Program-made: the position numbers and the translations under genes
Shown here: positions 27,601 through 40,439 of the stretch, piece by piece
How positions within the stretch are numbered: position 1 is the stretch's first letter
Layout: each line of letters opens with the position of its first letter
The notes under the pieces: model-generated
Told to the model about the DNA's origin: nothing
The model's database searches: none
Seen by the model: the letters and a program-made list of their open reading frames with translations, nothing else
NCBI GenBank assembly: GCA_029207755.1
Contig: JARCOQ010000007.1
Coordinates: forward strand, 45,217,656-45,281,655
Origin: Chamaea fasciata
Taxonomy: Eukaryota > Chordata > Aves > Passeriformes > Sylviidae
DNA length: 64,000 nt
Direction of reading: 5' to 3'

Positions 27601-30276
27601 CTCTCAACCACAGTTTGAATTTCCCACAGACCATTAACTCCCATGATAAATGTAAGGATAGTAATAAATACGTGATTTTAGAGTTTCAAACTGCAAACAG
27701 TGCATTTGCGAAAGGATCAGGAACTTGAATGAAAACTTCAAAGTTCCAAAACTTTAGTGTTGAGGTAAACATTGAGCTGGATATCCAAAAGGCTCTGACA
27801 ATCCATTTCACTGCAATGACAGCAGAAACTGCAGGCACAAAGAAATAAACAAGACTGAATTCCATTTGCTCCCTGCTACGAGCATCACAAGACATCCTTC
27901 CCTTGAAAAAGACATCTCACCCTCGCCCTAAAAGACAGTCACACTTGGGGATAATTTCTAAGCCTATTTGAAACTCTCATCTATTTTTTTTTCTACAAAG
28001 TAACATCAGTTTTAGGCAGATAATTTTTAGGAAAAAAATTGATATTGCTGTAACATCCAGATGTCTCAGACAGGATGAGAGACACACTGGTTTAGGTACT
28101 ATATAAAAATATACGTGCAAAGAAATTATGAGCTAATTCAAGAACAGAAAACAGACGGGTGTAACAAACAGCATGAGGACTGCAAGAAAGGAGAGATATG
28201 AATGACATTTATGAGAATTAAAGTCTTTATATGCTGCTAAAAATCCAATCTTATATTCTAGAAAGTACAGATAAGAGGTTGTATGAAGTACGAAACTGGA
28301 AATCAGGTCTTTCACTAATTTCAGTTATTACTGCTTTACCTGAATTACACCTAATGTGAGAAATGACAGTAAGAGATTGGCAGATCAAATGTTTTCTGAT
28401 TGAGTACATACATACTGATTCCACCAGTAACACAAAATAGCAAGCTTTTTTTTTTAAATGCAAGGTCAGGTACTGTGATTTCCTTTACTCCTACACAACA
28501 TGTCCAGTGATCCCTAAAACATTCTTGAAATACCTGCTTGGGGTTTTTTTAGTAATTTCTTACCCTATTCATTCACTGAATATAAATTGCATGGGTTTTA
28601 ATCAATAGATATCAAATTCTAGGGCATATTTCATATTGGATTGTTAAGGCCAAGTCCCAATGACTTTTGTGATTGAGTTTGATCTGTTTGTTAAGGGGTT
28701 CATATAGTTTGAATGCTTGATGTAGTATGGGCACTTCACCATAGGAATCTGGACCCTATACATTTCCAGATTTATGAAATATTTGGTTTATCTAGAAAAC
28801 ACACTCAGCATTTACATATAACACAGAGATATACTTTATGCCCAAGACACATGAAGATAATACAAAACATGATAAAATTACAGTTTCATCTCCAAGCCTT
28901 GCTTGTACCAGTGTAATGGTTAAGAAATCAGTCTCCCATTACCTGTCTGTCAGATCATTCTTCATGTCAATTCTATTCCTTTAAACATCTTCTCTCCACA
29001 AAGCCTTTCTATGCTATATTGATCTTTGCTGATGCTAACTAATACCAGTTCTATGACAGATGAAAGTTACCAGCAGCCCCTAATCTACTTATTTATGTAA
29101 ATATTTATAGTTTGCTCAGCATTATGGAGTTGAGCATTAATTCATTTCAATGACTATCATTCTGACCTGGGTTCAAACCAGCAATATCATCAATTTCAAG
29201 CCAACTATATCTCCACAAAAAGAGTCCCAGCCTTTAGAAATGTGTATACTTTCTAGAAAATATTGCCGGGAATAATCAGGTCTAAGTAGTCTTAGAGATG
29301 CCATAGCTCTCACTTATGTCCTTGGGCTACTAGCTTGCTTGCAAGGAGCATCAGTTGATCTATTCCAAGTACTGTTAGCACAAGTTATCCAATTCCAACT
29401 AGACAAAACTACGGAAACTGCATGTTGTCTGGCTGACAACCAGAACAGTGCACAACCATAAAATACTCTCTGAAATGAGCCTGGTATTAGAGTGTGAATA
29501 CTAACTGGATATGAGCTGTGCTCTAATACTTAGGGCTCTTTGCATCCCTTCACCACCAACTTTCTACACATTGATCTTTGTGTCTGAGAAAAGCTACTTC
29601 AGCTCTTTACTCCAGAGACACCACATAGGATGCAAAATATAACATCATTCTTGTATGTGCAGAGAACCGAATTCATTCCAGAGTTTTTAGTTATTTCACA
29701 TAGATCATTGCTAACATTTGTATCTACATAAATATATTTTTGTTTCAAAAATAATAAAACTCTGATCTACCTTATCTTCTACACACATAATTCTTTAGTG
29801 GGACTATGAGAGTACAATGTCACTGCACTGTTCCTCTGTTGGTTAAAGGATTGGGACTTAGACAGCTTTTCCTTGCCAAATTGCCTTTTTTCCATTCCAC
29901 CAAATTTTATCTATTTTCTGAGTCTCTTGGAGAATTAGAAAATAACTTTTTTTGCTTCCTCCTTGGCAATACATCAGCATCTTTTCTGTCTGCCTAACAA
30001 AGTCAATACACTGAGGGGAAATAACTGGTAGGATTCTGAAGTTTTTAGCAGGCATTCAGCTTGGTGGAGAGGAAACCTGCTGTGTTTGGGGTCTTTTAAC
30101 TGCTACAGTACTCTATGGTTTTTTTCACATCAGTAAACTGTGGCCAACCACCTGTTGGATCCATATGCTTTAAAGCTGATTGCCAAGCAAAGGAGCTACA
30201 CACAGAATGTCACCCGTACATCCTCCTGTGTGCCTTGTCAGACAAAAGAAGGAAAGAGATTTTTGCATTAAAAGAT

Positions 30277-30324
30277 ATTTAAATTAATTTTATGAATTTT
30301 GCAATTCATAAAATGAATTTAAAT
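30277..30324. repeat. AT-rich near-perfect palindrome (hairpin)
   Basis: Two 22-nt arms (30277-30298 and 30303-30324) are reverse complements except for one mismatch, separated by the loop TTGC. The left arm includes TTAATTTTATGAATT and the right arm AATTCATAAAATGAA. It could extrude as a cruciform or be the remnant of a terminal-inverted-repeat element. No function is known. Confidence 0.85.
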
Positions 30325-31649
30325 TAAGATGCAGCAGACCCACATTAGAAAAGCACCTGGGTAGAGCAAGTTTTCACTACAAAGAATTTAGACCCTAGGC
30401 TAAGGAATATATTTATTGAAATAATCAAATCTCTCTTAGCACTACTATCCATGTGTTTATTAGGAGGATGATGGTGGAGGAGACTGATGTGTCGATTTCA
30501 GTCTTCGCCTAATTAAAGATGTACTAAGGCTTAAACTAAACCTGAATTGTCTGTACAGCAGATTTTTCTGCTGTATTCCCTCTTTAACATAAGAAACTGT
30601 TTCTAATGTTTCATTTTGTAAATGTGAGGGCATGGAGGATGACAGGCAAATTGACCAGTAAAACCAAACCTGTGGAATAAAGAGGAATAATCAAAGCCCG
30701 TGTTACCACTTCATAATTCCTGCAAGCACTGCTGTACAGCAACTGGCAGCTCTGCTGCAAACCTGAGCAATGGCTTCAAGTTGTTCTGCTCCTGTACCAA
30801 TGCACAGAAATATGACACACCAGTGTACAAATTATCAATAGAGTTTTTTCAGTCACTTTTGTAGGATGCAGATGAACCTCCTCCCTATGTCAGGCTAGGA
30901 GATTATTTGACCATGGTTTATTTTTAAATACTACTTGGATCATCCTATTGAAAACCACTGCACTGGCGTAAATCTCATTCCACCATCACACAAACACATT
31001 CCCTAAGATTGAGTCCAAATGTAACTATGTAGTTAATCAAACTATTCACTTGGGCTGATCAGTCATTAATAGGAGCGTAAAGGTCCCTTCAGGCTCCCTT
31101 ATTTAATGTGTCATTTTATACCATCCAGACTAAAGGTCTGTCCACACTAAAGGTTATATTGCTGCAGCATTCTGCTCCTGCCAACAAACGTGTGCCATCG
31201 AGGAGCCCCAAACAAGTACTCACATCTGTGTCCACTCCTGTACCACCCATTTAGGAGAGACAATGATCACTAGAAACAACAAAGGAGCCACTGATAAAAC
31301 AAACAATGCTGTGAGCCAGAGATCACTGCCATGCCAGACAAGTTTGCCTTGAAAATACTCAAGAAAAAGGGAGAGGGGGAGGCAAGAGAGATATCTAATA
31401 TAAAACTGTAAAACTTAAACCAAGAAGAGGTTTTAGCCATGCAGCCACCCAACCCCATATCTGAGTAGCATTTTCTGATGCACTGCTATAGGACTGAGCA
31501 AGAAAGGCTGAGCTGTGCTCATGGGAAGCAGACAAACATCCAACGCCTCCTCCCATCTGGAGTCACATAGTCCCCTATGAGTCAATAGACACAAGGAATA
31601 ATAATAATTGTTATTACGGTAGTAATGATAGTAATAGAGAATCACCAAC

Positions 31650-31701
31650 CTTGAGGATCCCAGTTCACCTGTTTTCTTGGATTCTCAATTGGAAATTTCA
31701 T
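31650..31701 (-). CDS. KCNK10: KCNK10 coding exon 1 (MKFPIE isoform)
   Basis: On the minus strand an ATG at 31701-31699 opens a 17-codon stretch, MKFPIENPRKQVNWDPQ, followed by one G and a donor (CAAG|GTTGGT). Human TREK-2 isoforms have a nearly identical alternative N-terminus, with T for N and K for Q. The exon ends in phase 1 and the 8505 exon starts with TG, so the split codon becomes Val and the join reads DPQ-V-AVPSP, as in human (DPK-VAVP). The intron is 23.1 kb. The donor is unusual in having T at +3, but G at +5 and T at +6 fit the consensus. The 5' UTR should extend to higher coordinates into the adjacent CpG island; its cap site cannot be set from sequence. The other human N-terminus (beginning MFFLYTDF) was not found. 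Confidence 0.93.
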
Positions 31702-31849
31702 CGCTTCCTTTTTGCAAAGGGAGTAAAAAGAATTAAATAAATTCCCAACCTTCCTGTCTCGATGCTGCAGTCAAACAAATTAATTTCAAATTATAGGGAG
31801 CCTGCGCTGTTTGACAGAGGGAAACTGGTGGTTGCCAGGGAAAGAAATA

Positions 31850-32980
31850 CACAAATAAATCGAAGAAGGTGGGAAACGGCGGGCAGGGGAGTGGAGTGGA
31901 GGGGTTTGCAAGCACCCCAGCACAGAGAGGGGTATAAGGGATGGACTGAGAACCGGAGAGAATCTGGAGGAGCAGGAACGAAGCAGACAGGTAGACAGCG
32001 GGTCCAGGGTGCTGCTGGCTCCTGGGGAGTCTCCTGCAGCTGTTTCGCCCCGTCCACCTGCAGATGTCAGGGTGGCGGGGTCCCCGCTGCAGCGCGGCCC
32101 CTCAGCTGCGCCCACCCGAGGGGGACCCGGGATGGAGAGAACGCAGGCTTGCAAGAATCGGGGAGTCGTCCAGCCCCCCACGCCCCCAGAGACACCTCCC
32201 ACACGTGCACAAGCTCCCTAGCCTCAGCCATCCCCCAAAAATGAGCGCACCTCAGTTCAGCCCCGGGCACTAGAGGGGTAGGAAAAGTCAGCCATGGGGC
32301 GTGAGCCGCAGCAGCATGGCTGGGGCGAGGCAGGGGCGAGGCTGGGGACCACCCCGGCTCAATGCAGCAGCAGCCTGGCTCGCCCAGGAGAGCCGGAGCA
32401 GGAAGAAGAGAAGGAAGAGGAGGGAGCCACCCTATAGCTTTGGAAGGAATTCACGGAGCCCCTCTCTGCACTGGCATAAAAAGGGGGTGGGGAGAGCCTG
32501 CGAGTCCCTTTGTAAGAGGCAGTGGCGGGGTGCCTAGGGAGGGGGCAGGCTCCGGCTATACTCACGAGGTATCCTTCCCGAGAGGGGGATGCAGGCTTGT
32601 TTGGCGGAGTTTGCAGCCGGAGACACGCTCTACTAAGCTACGAGCAGCAGCGGCGGCGGCGGCAGCACATGGCAGGAGTACGGCAGCATCCAGAGGCTCT
32701 GCAGCGCAGGGGGGGGGGGGGGAAGGGCAGGGGATCGTCCGAGCCCCCTCAGGCTCTGGGGACCAGGATCGGCTACCCGAAAGCCAGGGGACCCCTGCTC
32801 CCCTTTCTGTCCCCGATCCGCACTGTGGACAGGGATAGACACTTCGCGTCAAGGCAATGCCTGGCACGGCCAGGCTGTAAGATGTGGCCAAGCTGCAGGG
32901 AGGGGGCAGGAGGCTGGAGGCCCCTCGAAGCCCCCCTGAGCTCTCAGGGGCCTTCGGGGAAACAGAGGACACTTGTGCAA
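31850..32980 (-). promoter_or_regulatory. KCNK10: CpG island: KCNK10 promoter and 5' UTR region
   Basis: A sharp rise in G+C and CpG lies immediately upstream (minus-strand sense) of the KCNK10 start codon. It has GC boxes, a short CGG run near 32649-32665 and a 14-G homopolymer at 32709-32722. Its position makes it the likely promoter and 5' UTR. Many overlapping open frames of 70-180 codons occur on both strands, but they are rich in Arg, Pro, Gly and Ala, match nothing I recognise and are what stop-poor GC-rich DNA gives by chance. No minus-strand TATA box was seen, as is usual for island promoters. Confidence 0.75.
32709..32722. repeat. Poly-G tract, 14 nt, in the KCNK10 CpG island
   Basis: An uninterrupted G run close to GGGCAGGGG. 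It could form a G-quadruplex and is prone to length errors in sequencing. Confidence 0.95.
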
Positions 32981-32999
32981 TTACCAGGCACTTGCTTCT

Positions 33000-33543
33000 T
33001 TCCAAATCTGCATTCTCCCTCCTCTTCCTCGTTCTCCAGGGTTTCCCTAAAACCCAAAACAGGCTAGTAACACCAGAAAGATCTCCAGTCCCAGTTACAA
33101 TACATACCCCAGCTCTCCTCCCTTAGCCAGGAAAACAAAACCCCAGCCCCTCTGGGGGCCTGAAGGAAAACTGTGTGAGGTTAACCCTGTCCTGCCTATT
33201 CTCTTCCACAGTGGCAATCCACTCTTTGTGTGAAGGGGATCATCCATGGGGGATGATTAAGTGGAGGTATCCACAAATTCTTGCATGTCGTGGTCAGAGA
33301 TTAATACCATAATCAGTCCAGAGGTCCACAGACCTTCTGAATTTTCGGGAAATGTGGTTGGGATCTAAACCTGGTGCCTGTGATAATTTATGCCCTGTGT
33401 TCTTCCCTTACTTTTTTTCTCAACTGCCCTTTTTCTGTTTTGGTTTTTTTTTCCTATTTTTTTTTCTGTTGCTTGAATGTTAGCTAACCTCCTAAGACTA
33501 AAAAGGAGAAATCTGTCTAGGTGAAGGAGAAAAAAAACCAAAC

Positions 33544-33591
<48 letters not shown>

Positions 33592-36500
33592 CAAAAAAAA
33601 AAACCACCCAGTGCAGTCCAAAATGTGTGACTCTCCTCAGGAAACTCTTACTATGAAGGTTGGCACACTCTTTTCATATCCACATTGTGAAACTAAATAC
33701 ATGTTTTTTCCCTGTCTTTGTTCAACCCTAAACAGGAAGAGGAAATCAGTACTGGGGAATCCACACTTTCATTTAGTGGTGGTGTGCAAGGTCCTGTGAA
33801 GCAGCATATAGTTTGAAGAAACTAGATAGAAGTAATGCAGCAAGTTTTCTCAGGGGAGGTGCTACGAGTCTCTCCTTCCCCTAATCTGAGCACCCCTGTG
33901 GATCATGTTTTGTGCTGTACAGGAGGAGGAGGGAGAGGCTGCTCTAAGGGAGGACATGGTGGGAATGATAATGAGCCTGCTCAGTCAGACTTCAATTTGA
34001 GATGATTGCAATGATGACATCAGAAGCACAAAGTATTTCCTTTGCAAGCAAACCATGATGCATTCTGAACACGCTTTGGGATTTCTGTTGACATTACTTC
34101 TGCAAACTGAGTGGGAACAAAAGTGAGGGTAGCCTTTGCTAATTGTGCTGTGTAATTACTTGAATTATGGTTACAGTAACCTAAAAGGCTTCAGAAGCTT
34201 TCTGAACCCCCAACAAGATCAATTATCAAATATGTATCAAAAACGAACAATCCATGTATTTATACACATGCATGTGTATATTACATATATAGGTATAAAT
34301 AACTTTTCCTTAGCATGCAAAAGTTGCCAGCTCACTGTCATCTCCCTTGTATATACCAGGGAAAACCTAATGTATAGACAAGTATTACTCAATTGTGTCA
34401 CCCTAACCCAAGCACTATCCTGTCACTCTGCCATAACTATCAGCAGTTAACTGATGAGGTATTCTGCCACAGGCATCTGTCCACTGAGAACTCACCTAAG
34501 ATAATCAGACTGAAACAGTCCTCTGATAAGCTGACAGCATTAAATTCCTGCTAAGACATGCAAGAAATCTATAGTCTGGAGGTGAATTCTTCAGGTTCAT
34601 TACCAGAAACACGTCCTGATTGTTACTGTCTAAAGAAGAGGAATTGTCATGAAAATGACATGATGGAGACATCTCATATTTGTTTGACTTACTGTAATAC
34701 TAAATAGATAATATTGACACAATACCATATTCATAATGTTCCCAGATTCCCAAAAATTATCTGTAAGGTCTACATACTTGCTCTAGCTGTATGACTGGAA
34801 AACCTTGTGGCAAATCAGTTTTGTTCTATAAGGTACATAAATGCATGACATCATGACATTGTTTTGCACATTTTTTAAACTATGTTATTATCATGGAAAA
34901 CTTGCTCAATTATTTCAATGCCTCAAACCTGCAATTTTATTGAGTGGGCCAATTTATTCCCAAAGTAACTCATTTAAAATCAATGAGGTTACTCCAGAGA
35001 TAGATTTGGCATCTTTCACTGACAGCACAGCTGCTGCATAGAAACGTAACTATTATCTTATGCAAATAAAAGGCCTTTCACCCTTCAGTGATGTCATATT
35101 CTTATGACAGGGAGAACTGGTGCCTTGAAGCAATAGTGTTTCAAGCTGTTACTCTGTCAACTTTTATAAACTAAGTGGATTCAGTAATGTTCAATTTTTA
35201 AATGAAAGACCACCAAGAAAAAGAAACCTATTTTATTACCTGGATAAGAATTTCCAGGATTTGACTTGTCTTCCTAAATTCTTACTTCTCATTCAGGGTT
35301 TATTGTTCAGACCTCATGTCCTCAGAGCTGAAGTTAGTTGAGAGTCAGTGCCTTACAGGACAGGGCCTGTGACAGTCACAACACAATAGAAAAAAGGCTT
35401 TCTATTACAAGCCATCTCATTGAAAAAAGAGTAAAATGCTAAGTGCCCTTTTAGTATTCATTGGTAATATGGCATGAGTAATTTAGAAGTGAATTTGATG
35501 CAATTTGAAGAAAGCCACAGAGAAACATTCATAAACATGTCTTATACCTACTTAAATCATGTGAGCAGGAATGGAAAAATGACCTGATCCTTGACAGTAG
35601 ATAGAAGTCATCTGTAACTTGTATGTTCCATTTCTTAGATGCTCTGAAGAAACAAGACAGGGCTAGATGGAAGTCTAGACAGTCTTTCTGTCATCACTTA
35701 ACAATGTACTCATTTGTGTATATAACTATTCAGTTTATGGATAACTATATAGTTGTTTGAAATCTAGTATTTCTAATTGTGAAGATTATTCTTCATTCAG
35801 TTTATTGCCAGAAGAGTGTTGTTATTTACACTGAGACCAATAGAGCAACTCAAGTGAATTGCAGCCTGTTCTTTGTATTCTATTGACCCATTCTGCAGTA
35901 GTACTAATTTGGACATGATCCAGTGCAGAATCCTTTTATAATTTCCTTATTCTTTAGGAAGCTTTCTGTCAAGGAGGAACATTTAAAGCCTTCTCTTTAG
36001 GATAAGCTGAAAATTCCTTGTTCAAATAGTTTTCAGAAAGTTTAGTGTCATTAGGAATCAGAGAGTTAACTAGAAATCGGGACTGTGCAAGGAAAGGCAA
36101 CCTGTTATTTCTATTGTCTTCTATTTCATGGAGTTTCTTATCACTTTTTAAGTTATAGCATGCAGTGCCATGTTTTCCTTATTTCATGGATTAATCCACA
36201 GAACAGAAAATTTACTGATTGGCAGAAATGGCTTCAATGAAAACAGTGAATCTGCCTGAGACAACTACACATCAGCAATAAACTATGCTGGGATGGTACC
36301 ACAGCCTGTCTGAAGCTCCTTTGCCCAGTGACACTAAATAGAATCCACTCTGATCCTGCCTCTCACATCCTAACACATCAATCATTCAAGTGCCAGAAGA
36401 GGATGGGGGGTACCTGGTTCACAGTTTTTAATCATCTTCACCATTCTTGGCCCTTTTCTGATACCCATTCCTCATTAGCCAGACTCCAGCTTTCAGACGT

Positions 36501-36960
36501 GTTAAATCAGTCCCTTTGTATGGCCAGCAGGGACTATAATGTAGTAGCTCCCACACATTTTTGTTCTATTTGAAAAAGTGCATGCACATTATTAGTGTAC
36601 TAGCATATTTTAGATTTTTTTTTGCCATGTAAGAAAATATTAACTAAAGCTGCAGAGTACTGAGTCTGTCTGAACTCACTTACATCTGTTTCACATTAGT
36701 TTAATTTGACTTCAGTTCAATTACTCCTGCATCATACTCATGAGAGAATTACAGTCTGGCTCTCAGTTTTTCCATTATGTCCCTGAAGAATGCTCATAAG
36801 ATCAAAGGCTGATATCTGACAAAAATAGCAAGCCTGATTATTAAAAACAAGCCACCAAGTTCATTTTCAGCAGCACTATTCTCTTCCCTCATGTCATTTT
36901 TCTACGATTTCTTACTTGATAGATACATGAAACTCTGTCTTAGCCAGCTGATAACTTTCC
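33000..36960. other. Intergenic spacer upstream of KCNK10
   Basis: AT-rich DNA between the KCNK10 island and the 37-kb GC-rich patch. Apart from the poly-A tract at 33.5 kb I see no gene, element or motif I can support. Confidence 0.65.
33531..33603. repeat. Poly-A tract (45-nt core)
   Basis: An A-rich tract with a 45-nt uninterrupted core at 33545-33589, flanked by short A runs broken by CC or CCC. The frames reading through it encode only Lys or Phe runs and are artefacts. Its exact length is likely to be unreliable in any assembly. Confidence 0.95.
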
Positions 36961-36966
36961 TCCATA

Positions 36967-37244
36967 TTAAACAGGAAATTTGGGAGTTAGCTTTCGAAGA
37001 TACCTCCGTTTCTTTGCCATTAACACCAGTAGCAAAGCCACGAAAGGAAGGGCGGAGGCAGGTGCCATGAGCCAGCCTAGCCAGCTTTCAGGACCCTGGA
37101 CAAGGACATCCTCTGCCACGCCGGCCGTCTGTTTCGCGGGTCCCACGGCACAGGGGCTGGGACTGCCGGGGCTGGATGGGGAGGGGAAACAGGGCTGTGA
37201 GCCCCGCCAGGCATGAGCCTCCATGCCCCGTGTGAGAGTCGCGC
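36967..37244 (-). CDS. Unrecognised GC-rich open frame, possible last exon of a small membrane protein
   Basis: I do not recognise this product. On the minus strand a frame from a possible acceptor (TTGGCAG| at 37245, or ATCCAG| at 37172) to a TAA at 36967 encodes a Pro/Ser-rich stretch (PSPSSPGSPSPCAVGP), then GPESWLGW, one hydrophobic helix (MAPASALPFVALLLVLMA) and a basic tail (KKRRYLRKLTPKFPV). That layout (stalk, single helix, stop-transfer charges, short tail) suits a type I or tail-anchored membrane protein. The segment is a GC- and CpG-rich patch in AT-rich DNA, which favours a coding or retrocopied origin. Against it: no homologue that I know, no upstream exon found, and an open frame this long arises easily in GC-rich DNA. 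Confidence 0.25.
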
Positions 37245-37399
37245 CTGCCAAGACAATGCACTGCCAGTGCAGGGGCACTCTCGCTTTGTGAAAGAATGCA
37301 GCAGCAGGCACGGAGGAAGAGTAGCACACAAAACATCCAGACAGGGAAAAAGAGGCAGCAGATGAAGGGCGACCAGTCCCAGGAGTACAGTGACAGAAG

Positions 37400-40300
37400 T
37401 ACGGACAACCATGTCAGTGATGAGGTCAGAAGGGAACAGGAAAACACCAGCACTTGAAATACAAATGAAAGATTGAATAGGTGGCTTTGACATGAGAAGG
37501 GTAAGGATAAATAGGTTGGACAGACTCCTTAGCTTGAATACAGAATGAGGGATAAATGAATGGAAGGGATAAATGAGTGGAAGAAATATATTAAGCCACA
37601 CCTTCACGTGCAACGTGCAAAATTGCACTGCTTGAGTAGAAAGGAAAATAGAGCCAAACCTCCCATAGTTTTATGTATACACTTGTTGCACGAATATTCC
37701 TTTGTTTAAAACCTGCAAATATAAGAAAAAACCTACAAATCTTTGTGCTTAGAAGACACAGAGATCTTGGGCAAGAGTTCCGATAATTCTCTGTGTTGTT
37801 GCCTAGCCTGCATTCAGCATGACCAGTAAAACTAATGCAGCTACATGGAAGAATGCTTATCCTGCACTCTAACCCTACCTCCCACAGACATGACAGTGGC
37901 CTCAACAGCCAGTGGGGCAGGATCGGGGGCCATACACACCGAAGACATTGATGCTGGTCTCGGAACCATTGTCTTACCTCCCATTTTGACTGAAAACTTC
38001 CACATTTCTTAGAATCAAGTATTCCACTAACAGGAGCTGTTCCTTTCAGTGTTTTGCAATGCAGTATATCATATCAGCAGCCTATAAACTGTAGGGATTC
38101 ATGCTGGTATAGAACAGTTAAAGTAGGGAGGAACAGTCTGCACATTCACTGTGACCAGTCCTCCTGTAGCTTTTAGTCATGCCTATTTCTTTTCTACTCA
38201 GAACAGCAAGAGAAGAAAAAACTGAGCATTTGAAGGGCTGACTACAACTCCTGCATTAATCATCATCACTTTTACAGTACTCAGAAGAGCTTTACTACTT
38301 TCTAAATTCAGTAACATATTTCTCACATGGCTTGAGTAGTAAGAAGCAGTTCTCAAAATTTGAAAGCAATGGAATTGAGATTGGAGCTGTGGAATAAGGA
38401 ATGAGATGAGGCATTCTATTGAGTTTCACTCCCAGCACTGTCCCACATTTTTCCTCAGCCTTGTAGTCCAGGACATGCATTTTTTCAGCCAGATGTAGAA
38501 CTTCTGCAATCACTAGTTTAGCCATGTTTGGAAGGTTAACACTGGGAATTGCCTGTGTCCCTTTATCTGTACATCATTGGCACCTTCAGTGCAGGAGCTC
38601 TCAGGGGAAAATTACATTGAAACAGGAAGATATTTCAAGCAAAATCAAATCAATAAATTATTATTCTGTTGTACGAAGAATGAGGGCTATGTTCTGAGTG
38701 TAAGTTAGAAATCATCAATATTAATAGTAGGAACAGTGTGTCAGGCAGTATAACAATCAAAAAAACAGCTCATGACTGTCTTTAAATAATCGCAAGGAAA
38801 AAGCTATTCTGCATTTCTAAAGATGCATAGCCTAATGGGAGTTGGACCCCAATTTGAGTTTCTACACAAATTGTGCATACACATGCATCTAGAGTCCCAA
38901 AAAAAACCCCTAAACCAACCCCGAAGCCCCAAAACCAACCAACCAACCAAAAGAATCCCCAGTATAAAGCTATGAGGGGAATCCAGTGGATTTGGCAAAA
39001 AGAGAGCACTGAAAACATTAGATTCATCCTAATGCATAATGTCACCTTCTAGAACAACTACCATTCTCCATTTCATTAACTGTTTCATAGCATTTTCCGG
39101 GAGAAGATGTAGTGGAATTACAACAGTTTAGATGCAACATGGCAAGAGAACGCAGTGTTATTCACACATGGCATATTCTAAGCAAAGTGAGAACCTCACT
39201 GTGAATCAACCCATAGGCAATGACTTCTCACACTTAGCAGATCTGCTACAACCTACAGACCAAGAGGTGATATGCACTTCATTCAGCTACCCATCAAAAG
39301 AAATATGTCACTGTATATAATAAAGTTCTGAACCATTTGTATTCTGGTAATATAAAGGCCAAAAAAGAGTTTATGTGATTCGGGAACTATAATACATCTT
39401 TGAAGATAACATATCTTCACGCTGAAGAATGGAAAAATGTAATCTATATTAATTTCCTAAGCTAACATTTGCAGGTTGTCTGCAGGCAGCCTCCTTTATA
39501 CATTTACATTTTGAATGAATACTTCCTATAAGCCTCTTATGGAGTAATTCAGGAATGCACCCCTACAGCTCTAAACCAGCTGCAGTTACTTCTGTATGTA
39601 ATACATAGAAAAGCCTTGAGATCTTCTCTTTAAAAGGAACAATATGAACCACAACATATTTTTACATCTTTACATTGTATTTGTGTATAAAGATTCCACT
39701 TAGTATTTCTAATCTGCTTTTTTACTTTATAAAATAATGTGATGTAGGCAATATCTAGATCCCAAAGATTCCCATTATTGAACAGTCGGATCAAAATTGC
39801 TTGTATTACAAAAGGCATGTACAACTCAGAGTAGCAGTCTGAAAGCACTCTAGATTTTTTTTTTCTTCTCCTTCTTTTATCATTATCTCAAAGAAACAGT
39901 TTTACAAGTTCCCAAAGGTTATTTAGGCAAGCAACTCTGAGTCAATGACAGTTAAGCAGGCATCTAAATATCTTGCAGATCTCTTAAGCATATATCACCT
40001 AACACATCAGTACTGTAACCATGCTAATGGAATTAAAGAAGGAAAGAATTTAGCACAGCACTCTATTGGCCAGTATTCTGAGTAAAGAAAGGTGATGGAA
40101 TGAAGGCTCTGCCACCATCATAATTCTCTATCTGCACAAAGTTGTAATGGTGGACTCCATTGTCAAGAAGTTCAGAAGTAGTGCAGAGGTGTACATTTAT
40201 GGCACAAGTTTTCTGAATGCTAAGTTGGAACTCAGAGCAGCTGTGGTTATAAAACTGTTTCCATAAACTGGACTTAACTAGTATTAGATGCTGCTAAATA

Positions 40301-40430
40301 TATAAAGAGGCATGGAAGTTTGCTATTACAGGTCCTTGCTAGATAGATCAATAATTTGCTGCTGCCAGTGCCAGTACATGATATTTCAAGGAGAAAAAAA
40401 TGTAACTGATTTTATTTTCTTTAGCATCTT
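37400..40430. other. Intergenic DNA between the 37-kb patch and the 40-kb LTR
   Basis: AT-rich, with a C/A-rich low-complexity stretch at about 38898-38951 that includes tandem CCAA. No gene recognised. Confidence 0.6.
38898..38951. repeat. C/A-rich low-complexity tract with (CCAA)n
   Basis: Runs of A alternate with CC or CCC and end in four CCAA-like units. On the minus strand it reads as a Gly/Phe/Trp-rich frame (VGWFWGFGVG), which is an artefact of the repeat. Confidence 0.8.
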
Positions 40431-40439
40431 TCAGGTTTT

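Larger units (their letters stand above)
8506..31649 (-). other. KCNK10: KCNK10 intron 1
   Basis: A 23.1-kb intron joins the MKFPIE first exon to the TM1 exon. Beyond the CR1 relic near 12.3-13.4 kb, the LTR-like relic near 16.9-17.8 kb, simple repeats and one AT-rich palindrome, I see nothing I can name. The alternative first exon MFFLYTDF of human TREK-2 was searched for and not found. A moderately GC-rich patch at 20.3-20.7 kb has a minus-strand donor-like GTAAGT but no recognisable protein. Confidence 0.75.

Noticed and set aside
31786..33067. Several overlapping frames of 70-180 codons in the KCNK10 island
   Set aside because: They occur on both strands at the same place, have low-complexity composition and match no known protein. 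GC-rich promoter DNA lacks stop codons by chance.
33365..33607. Poly-Phe/poly-Lys frames
   Set aside because: Direct translation of the poly-A tract.
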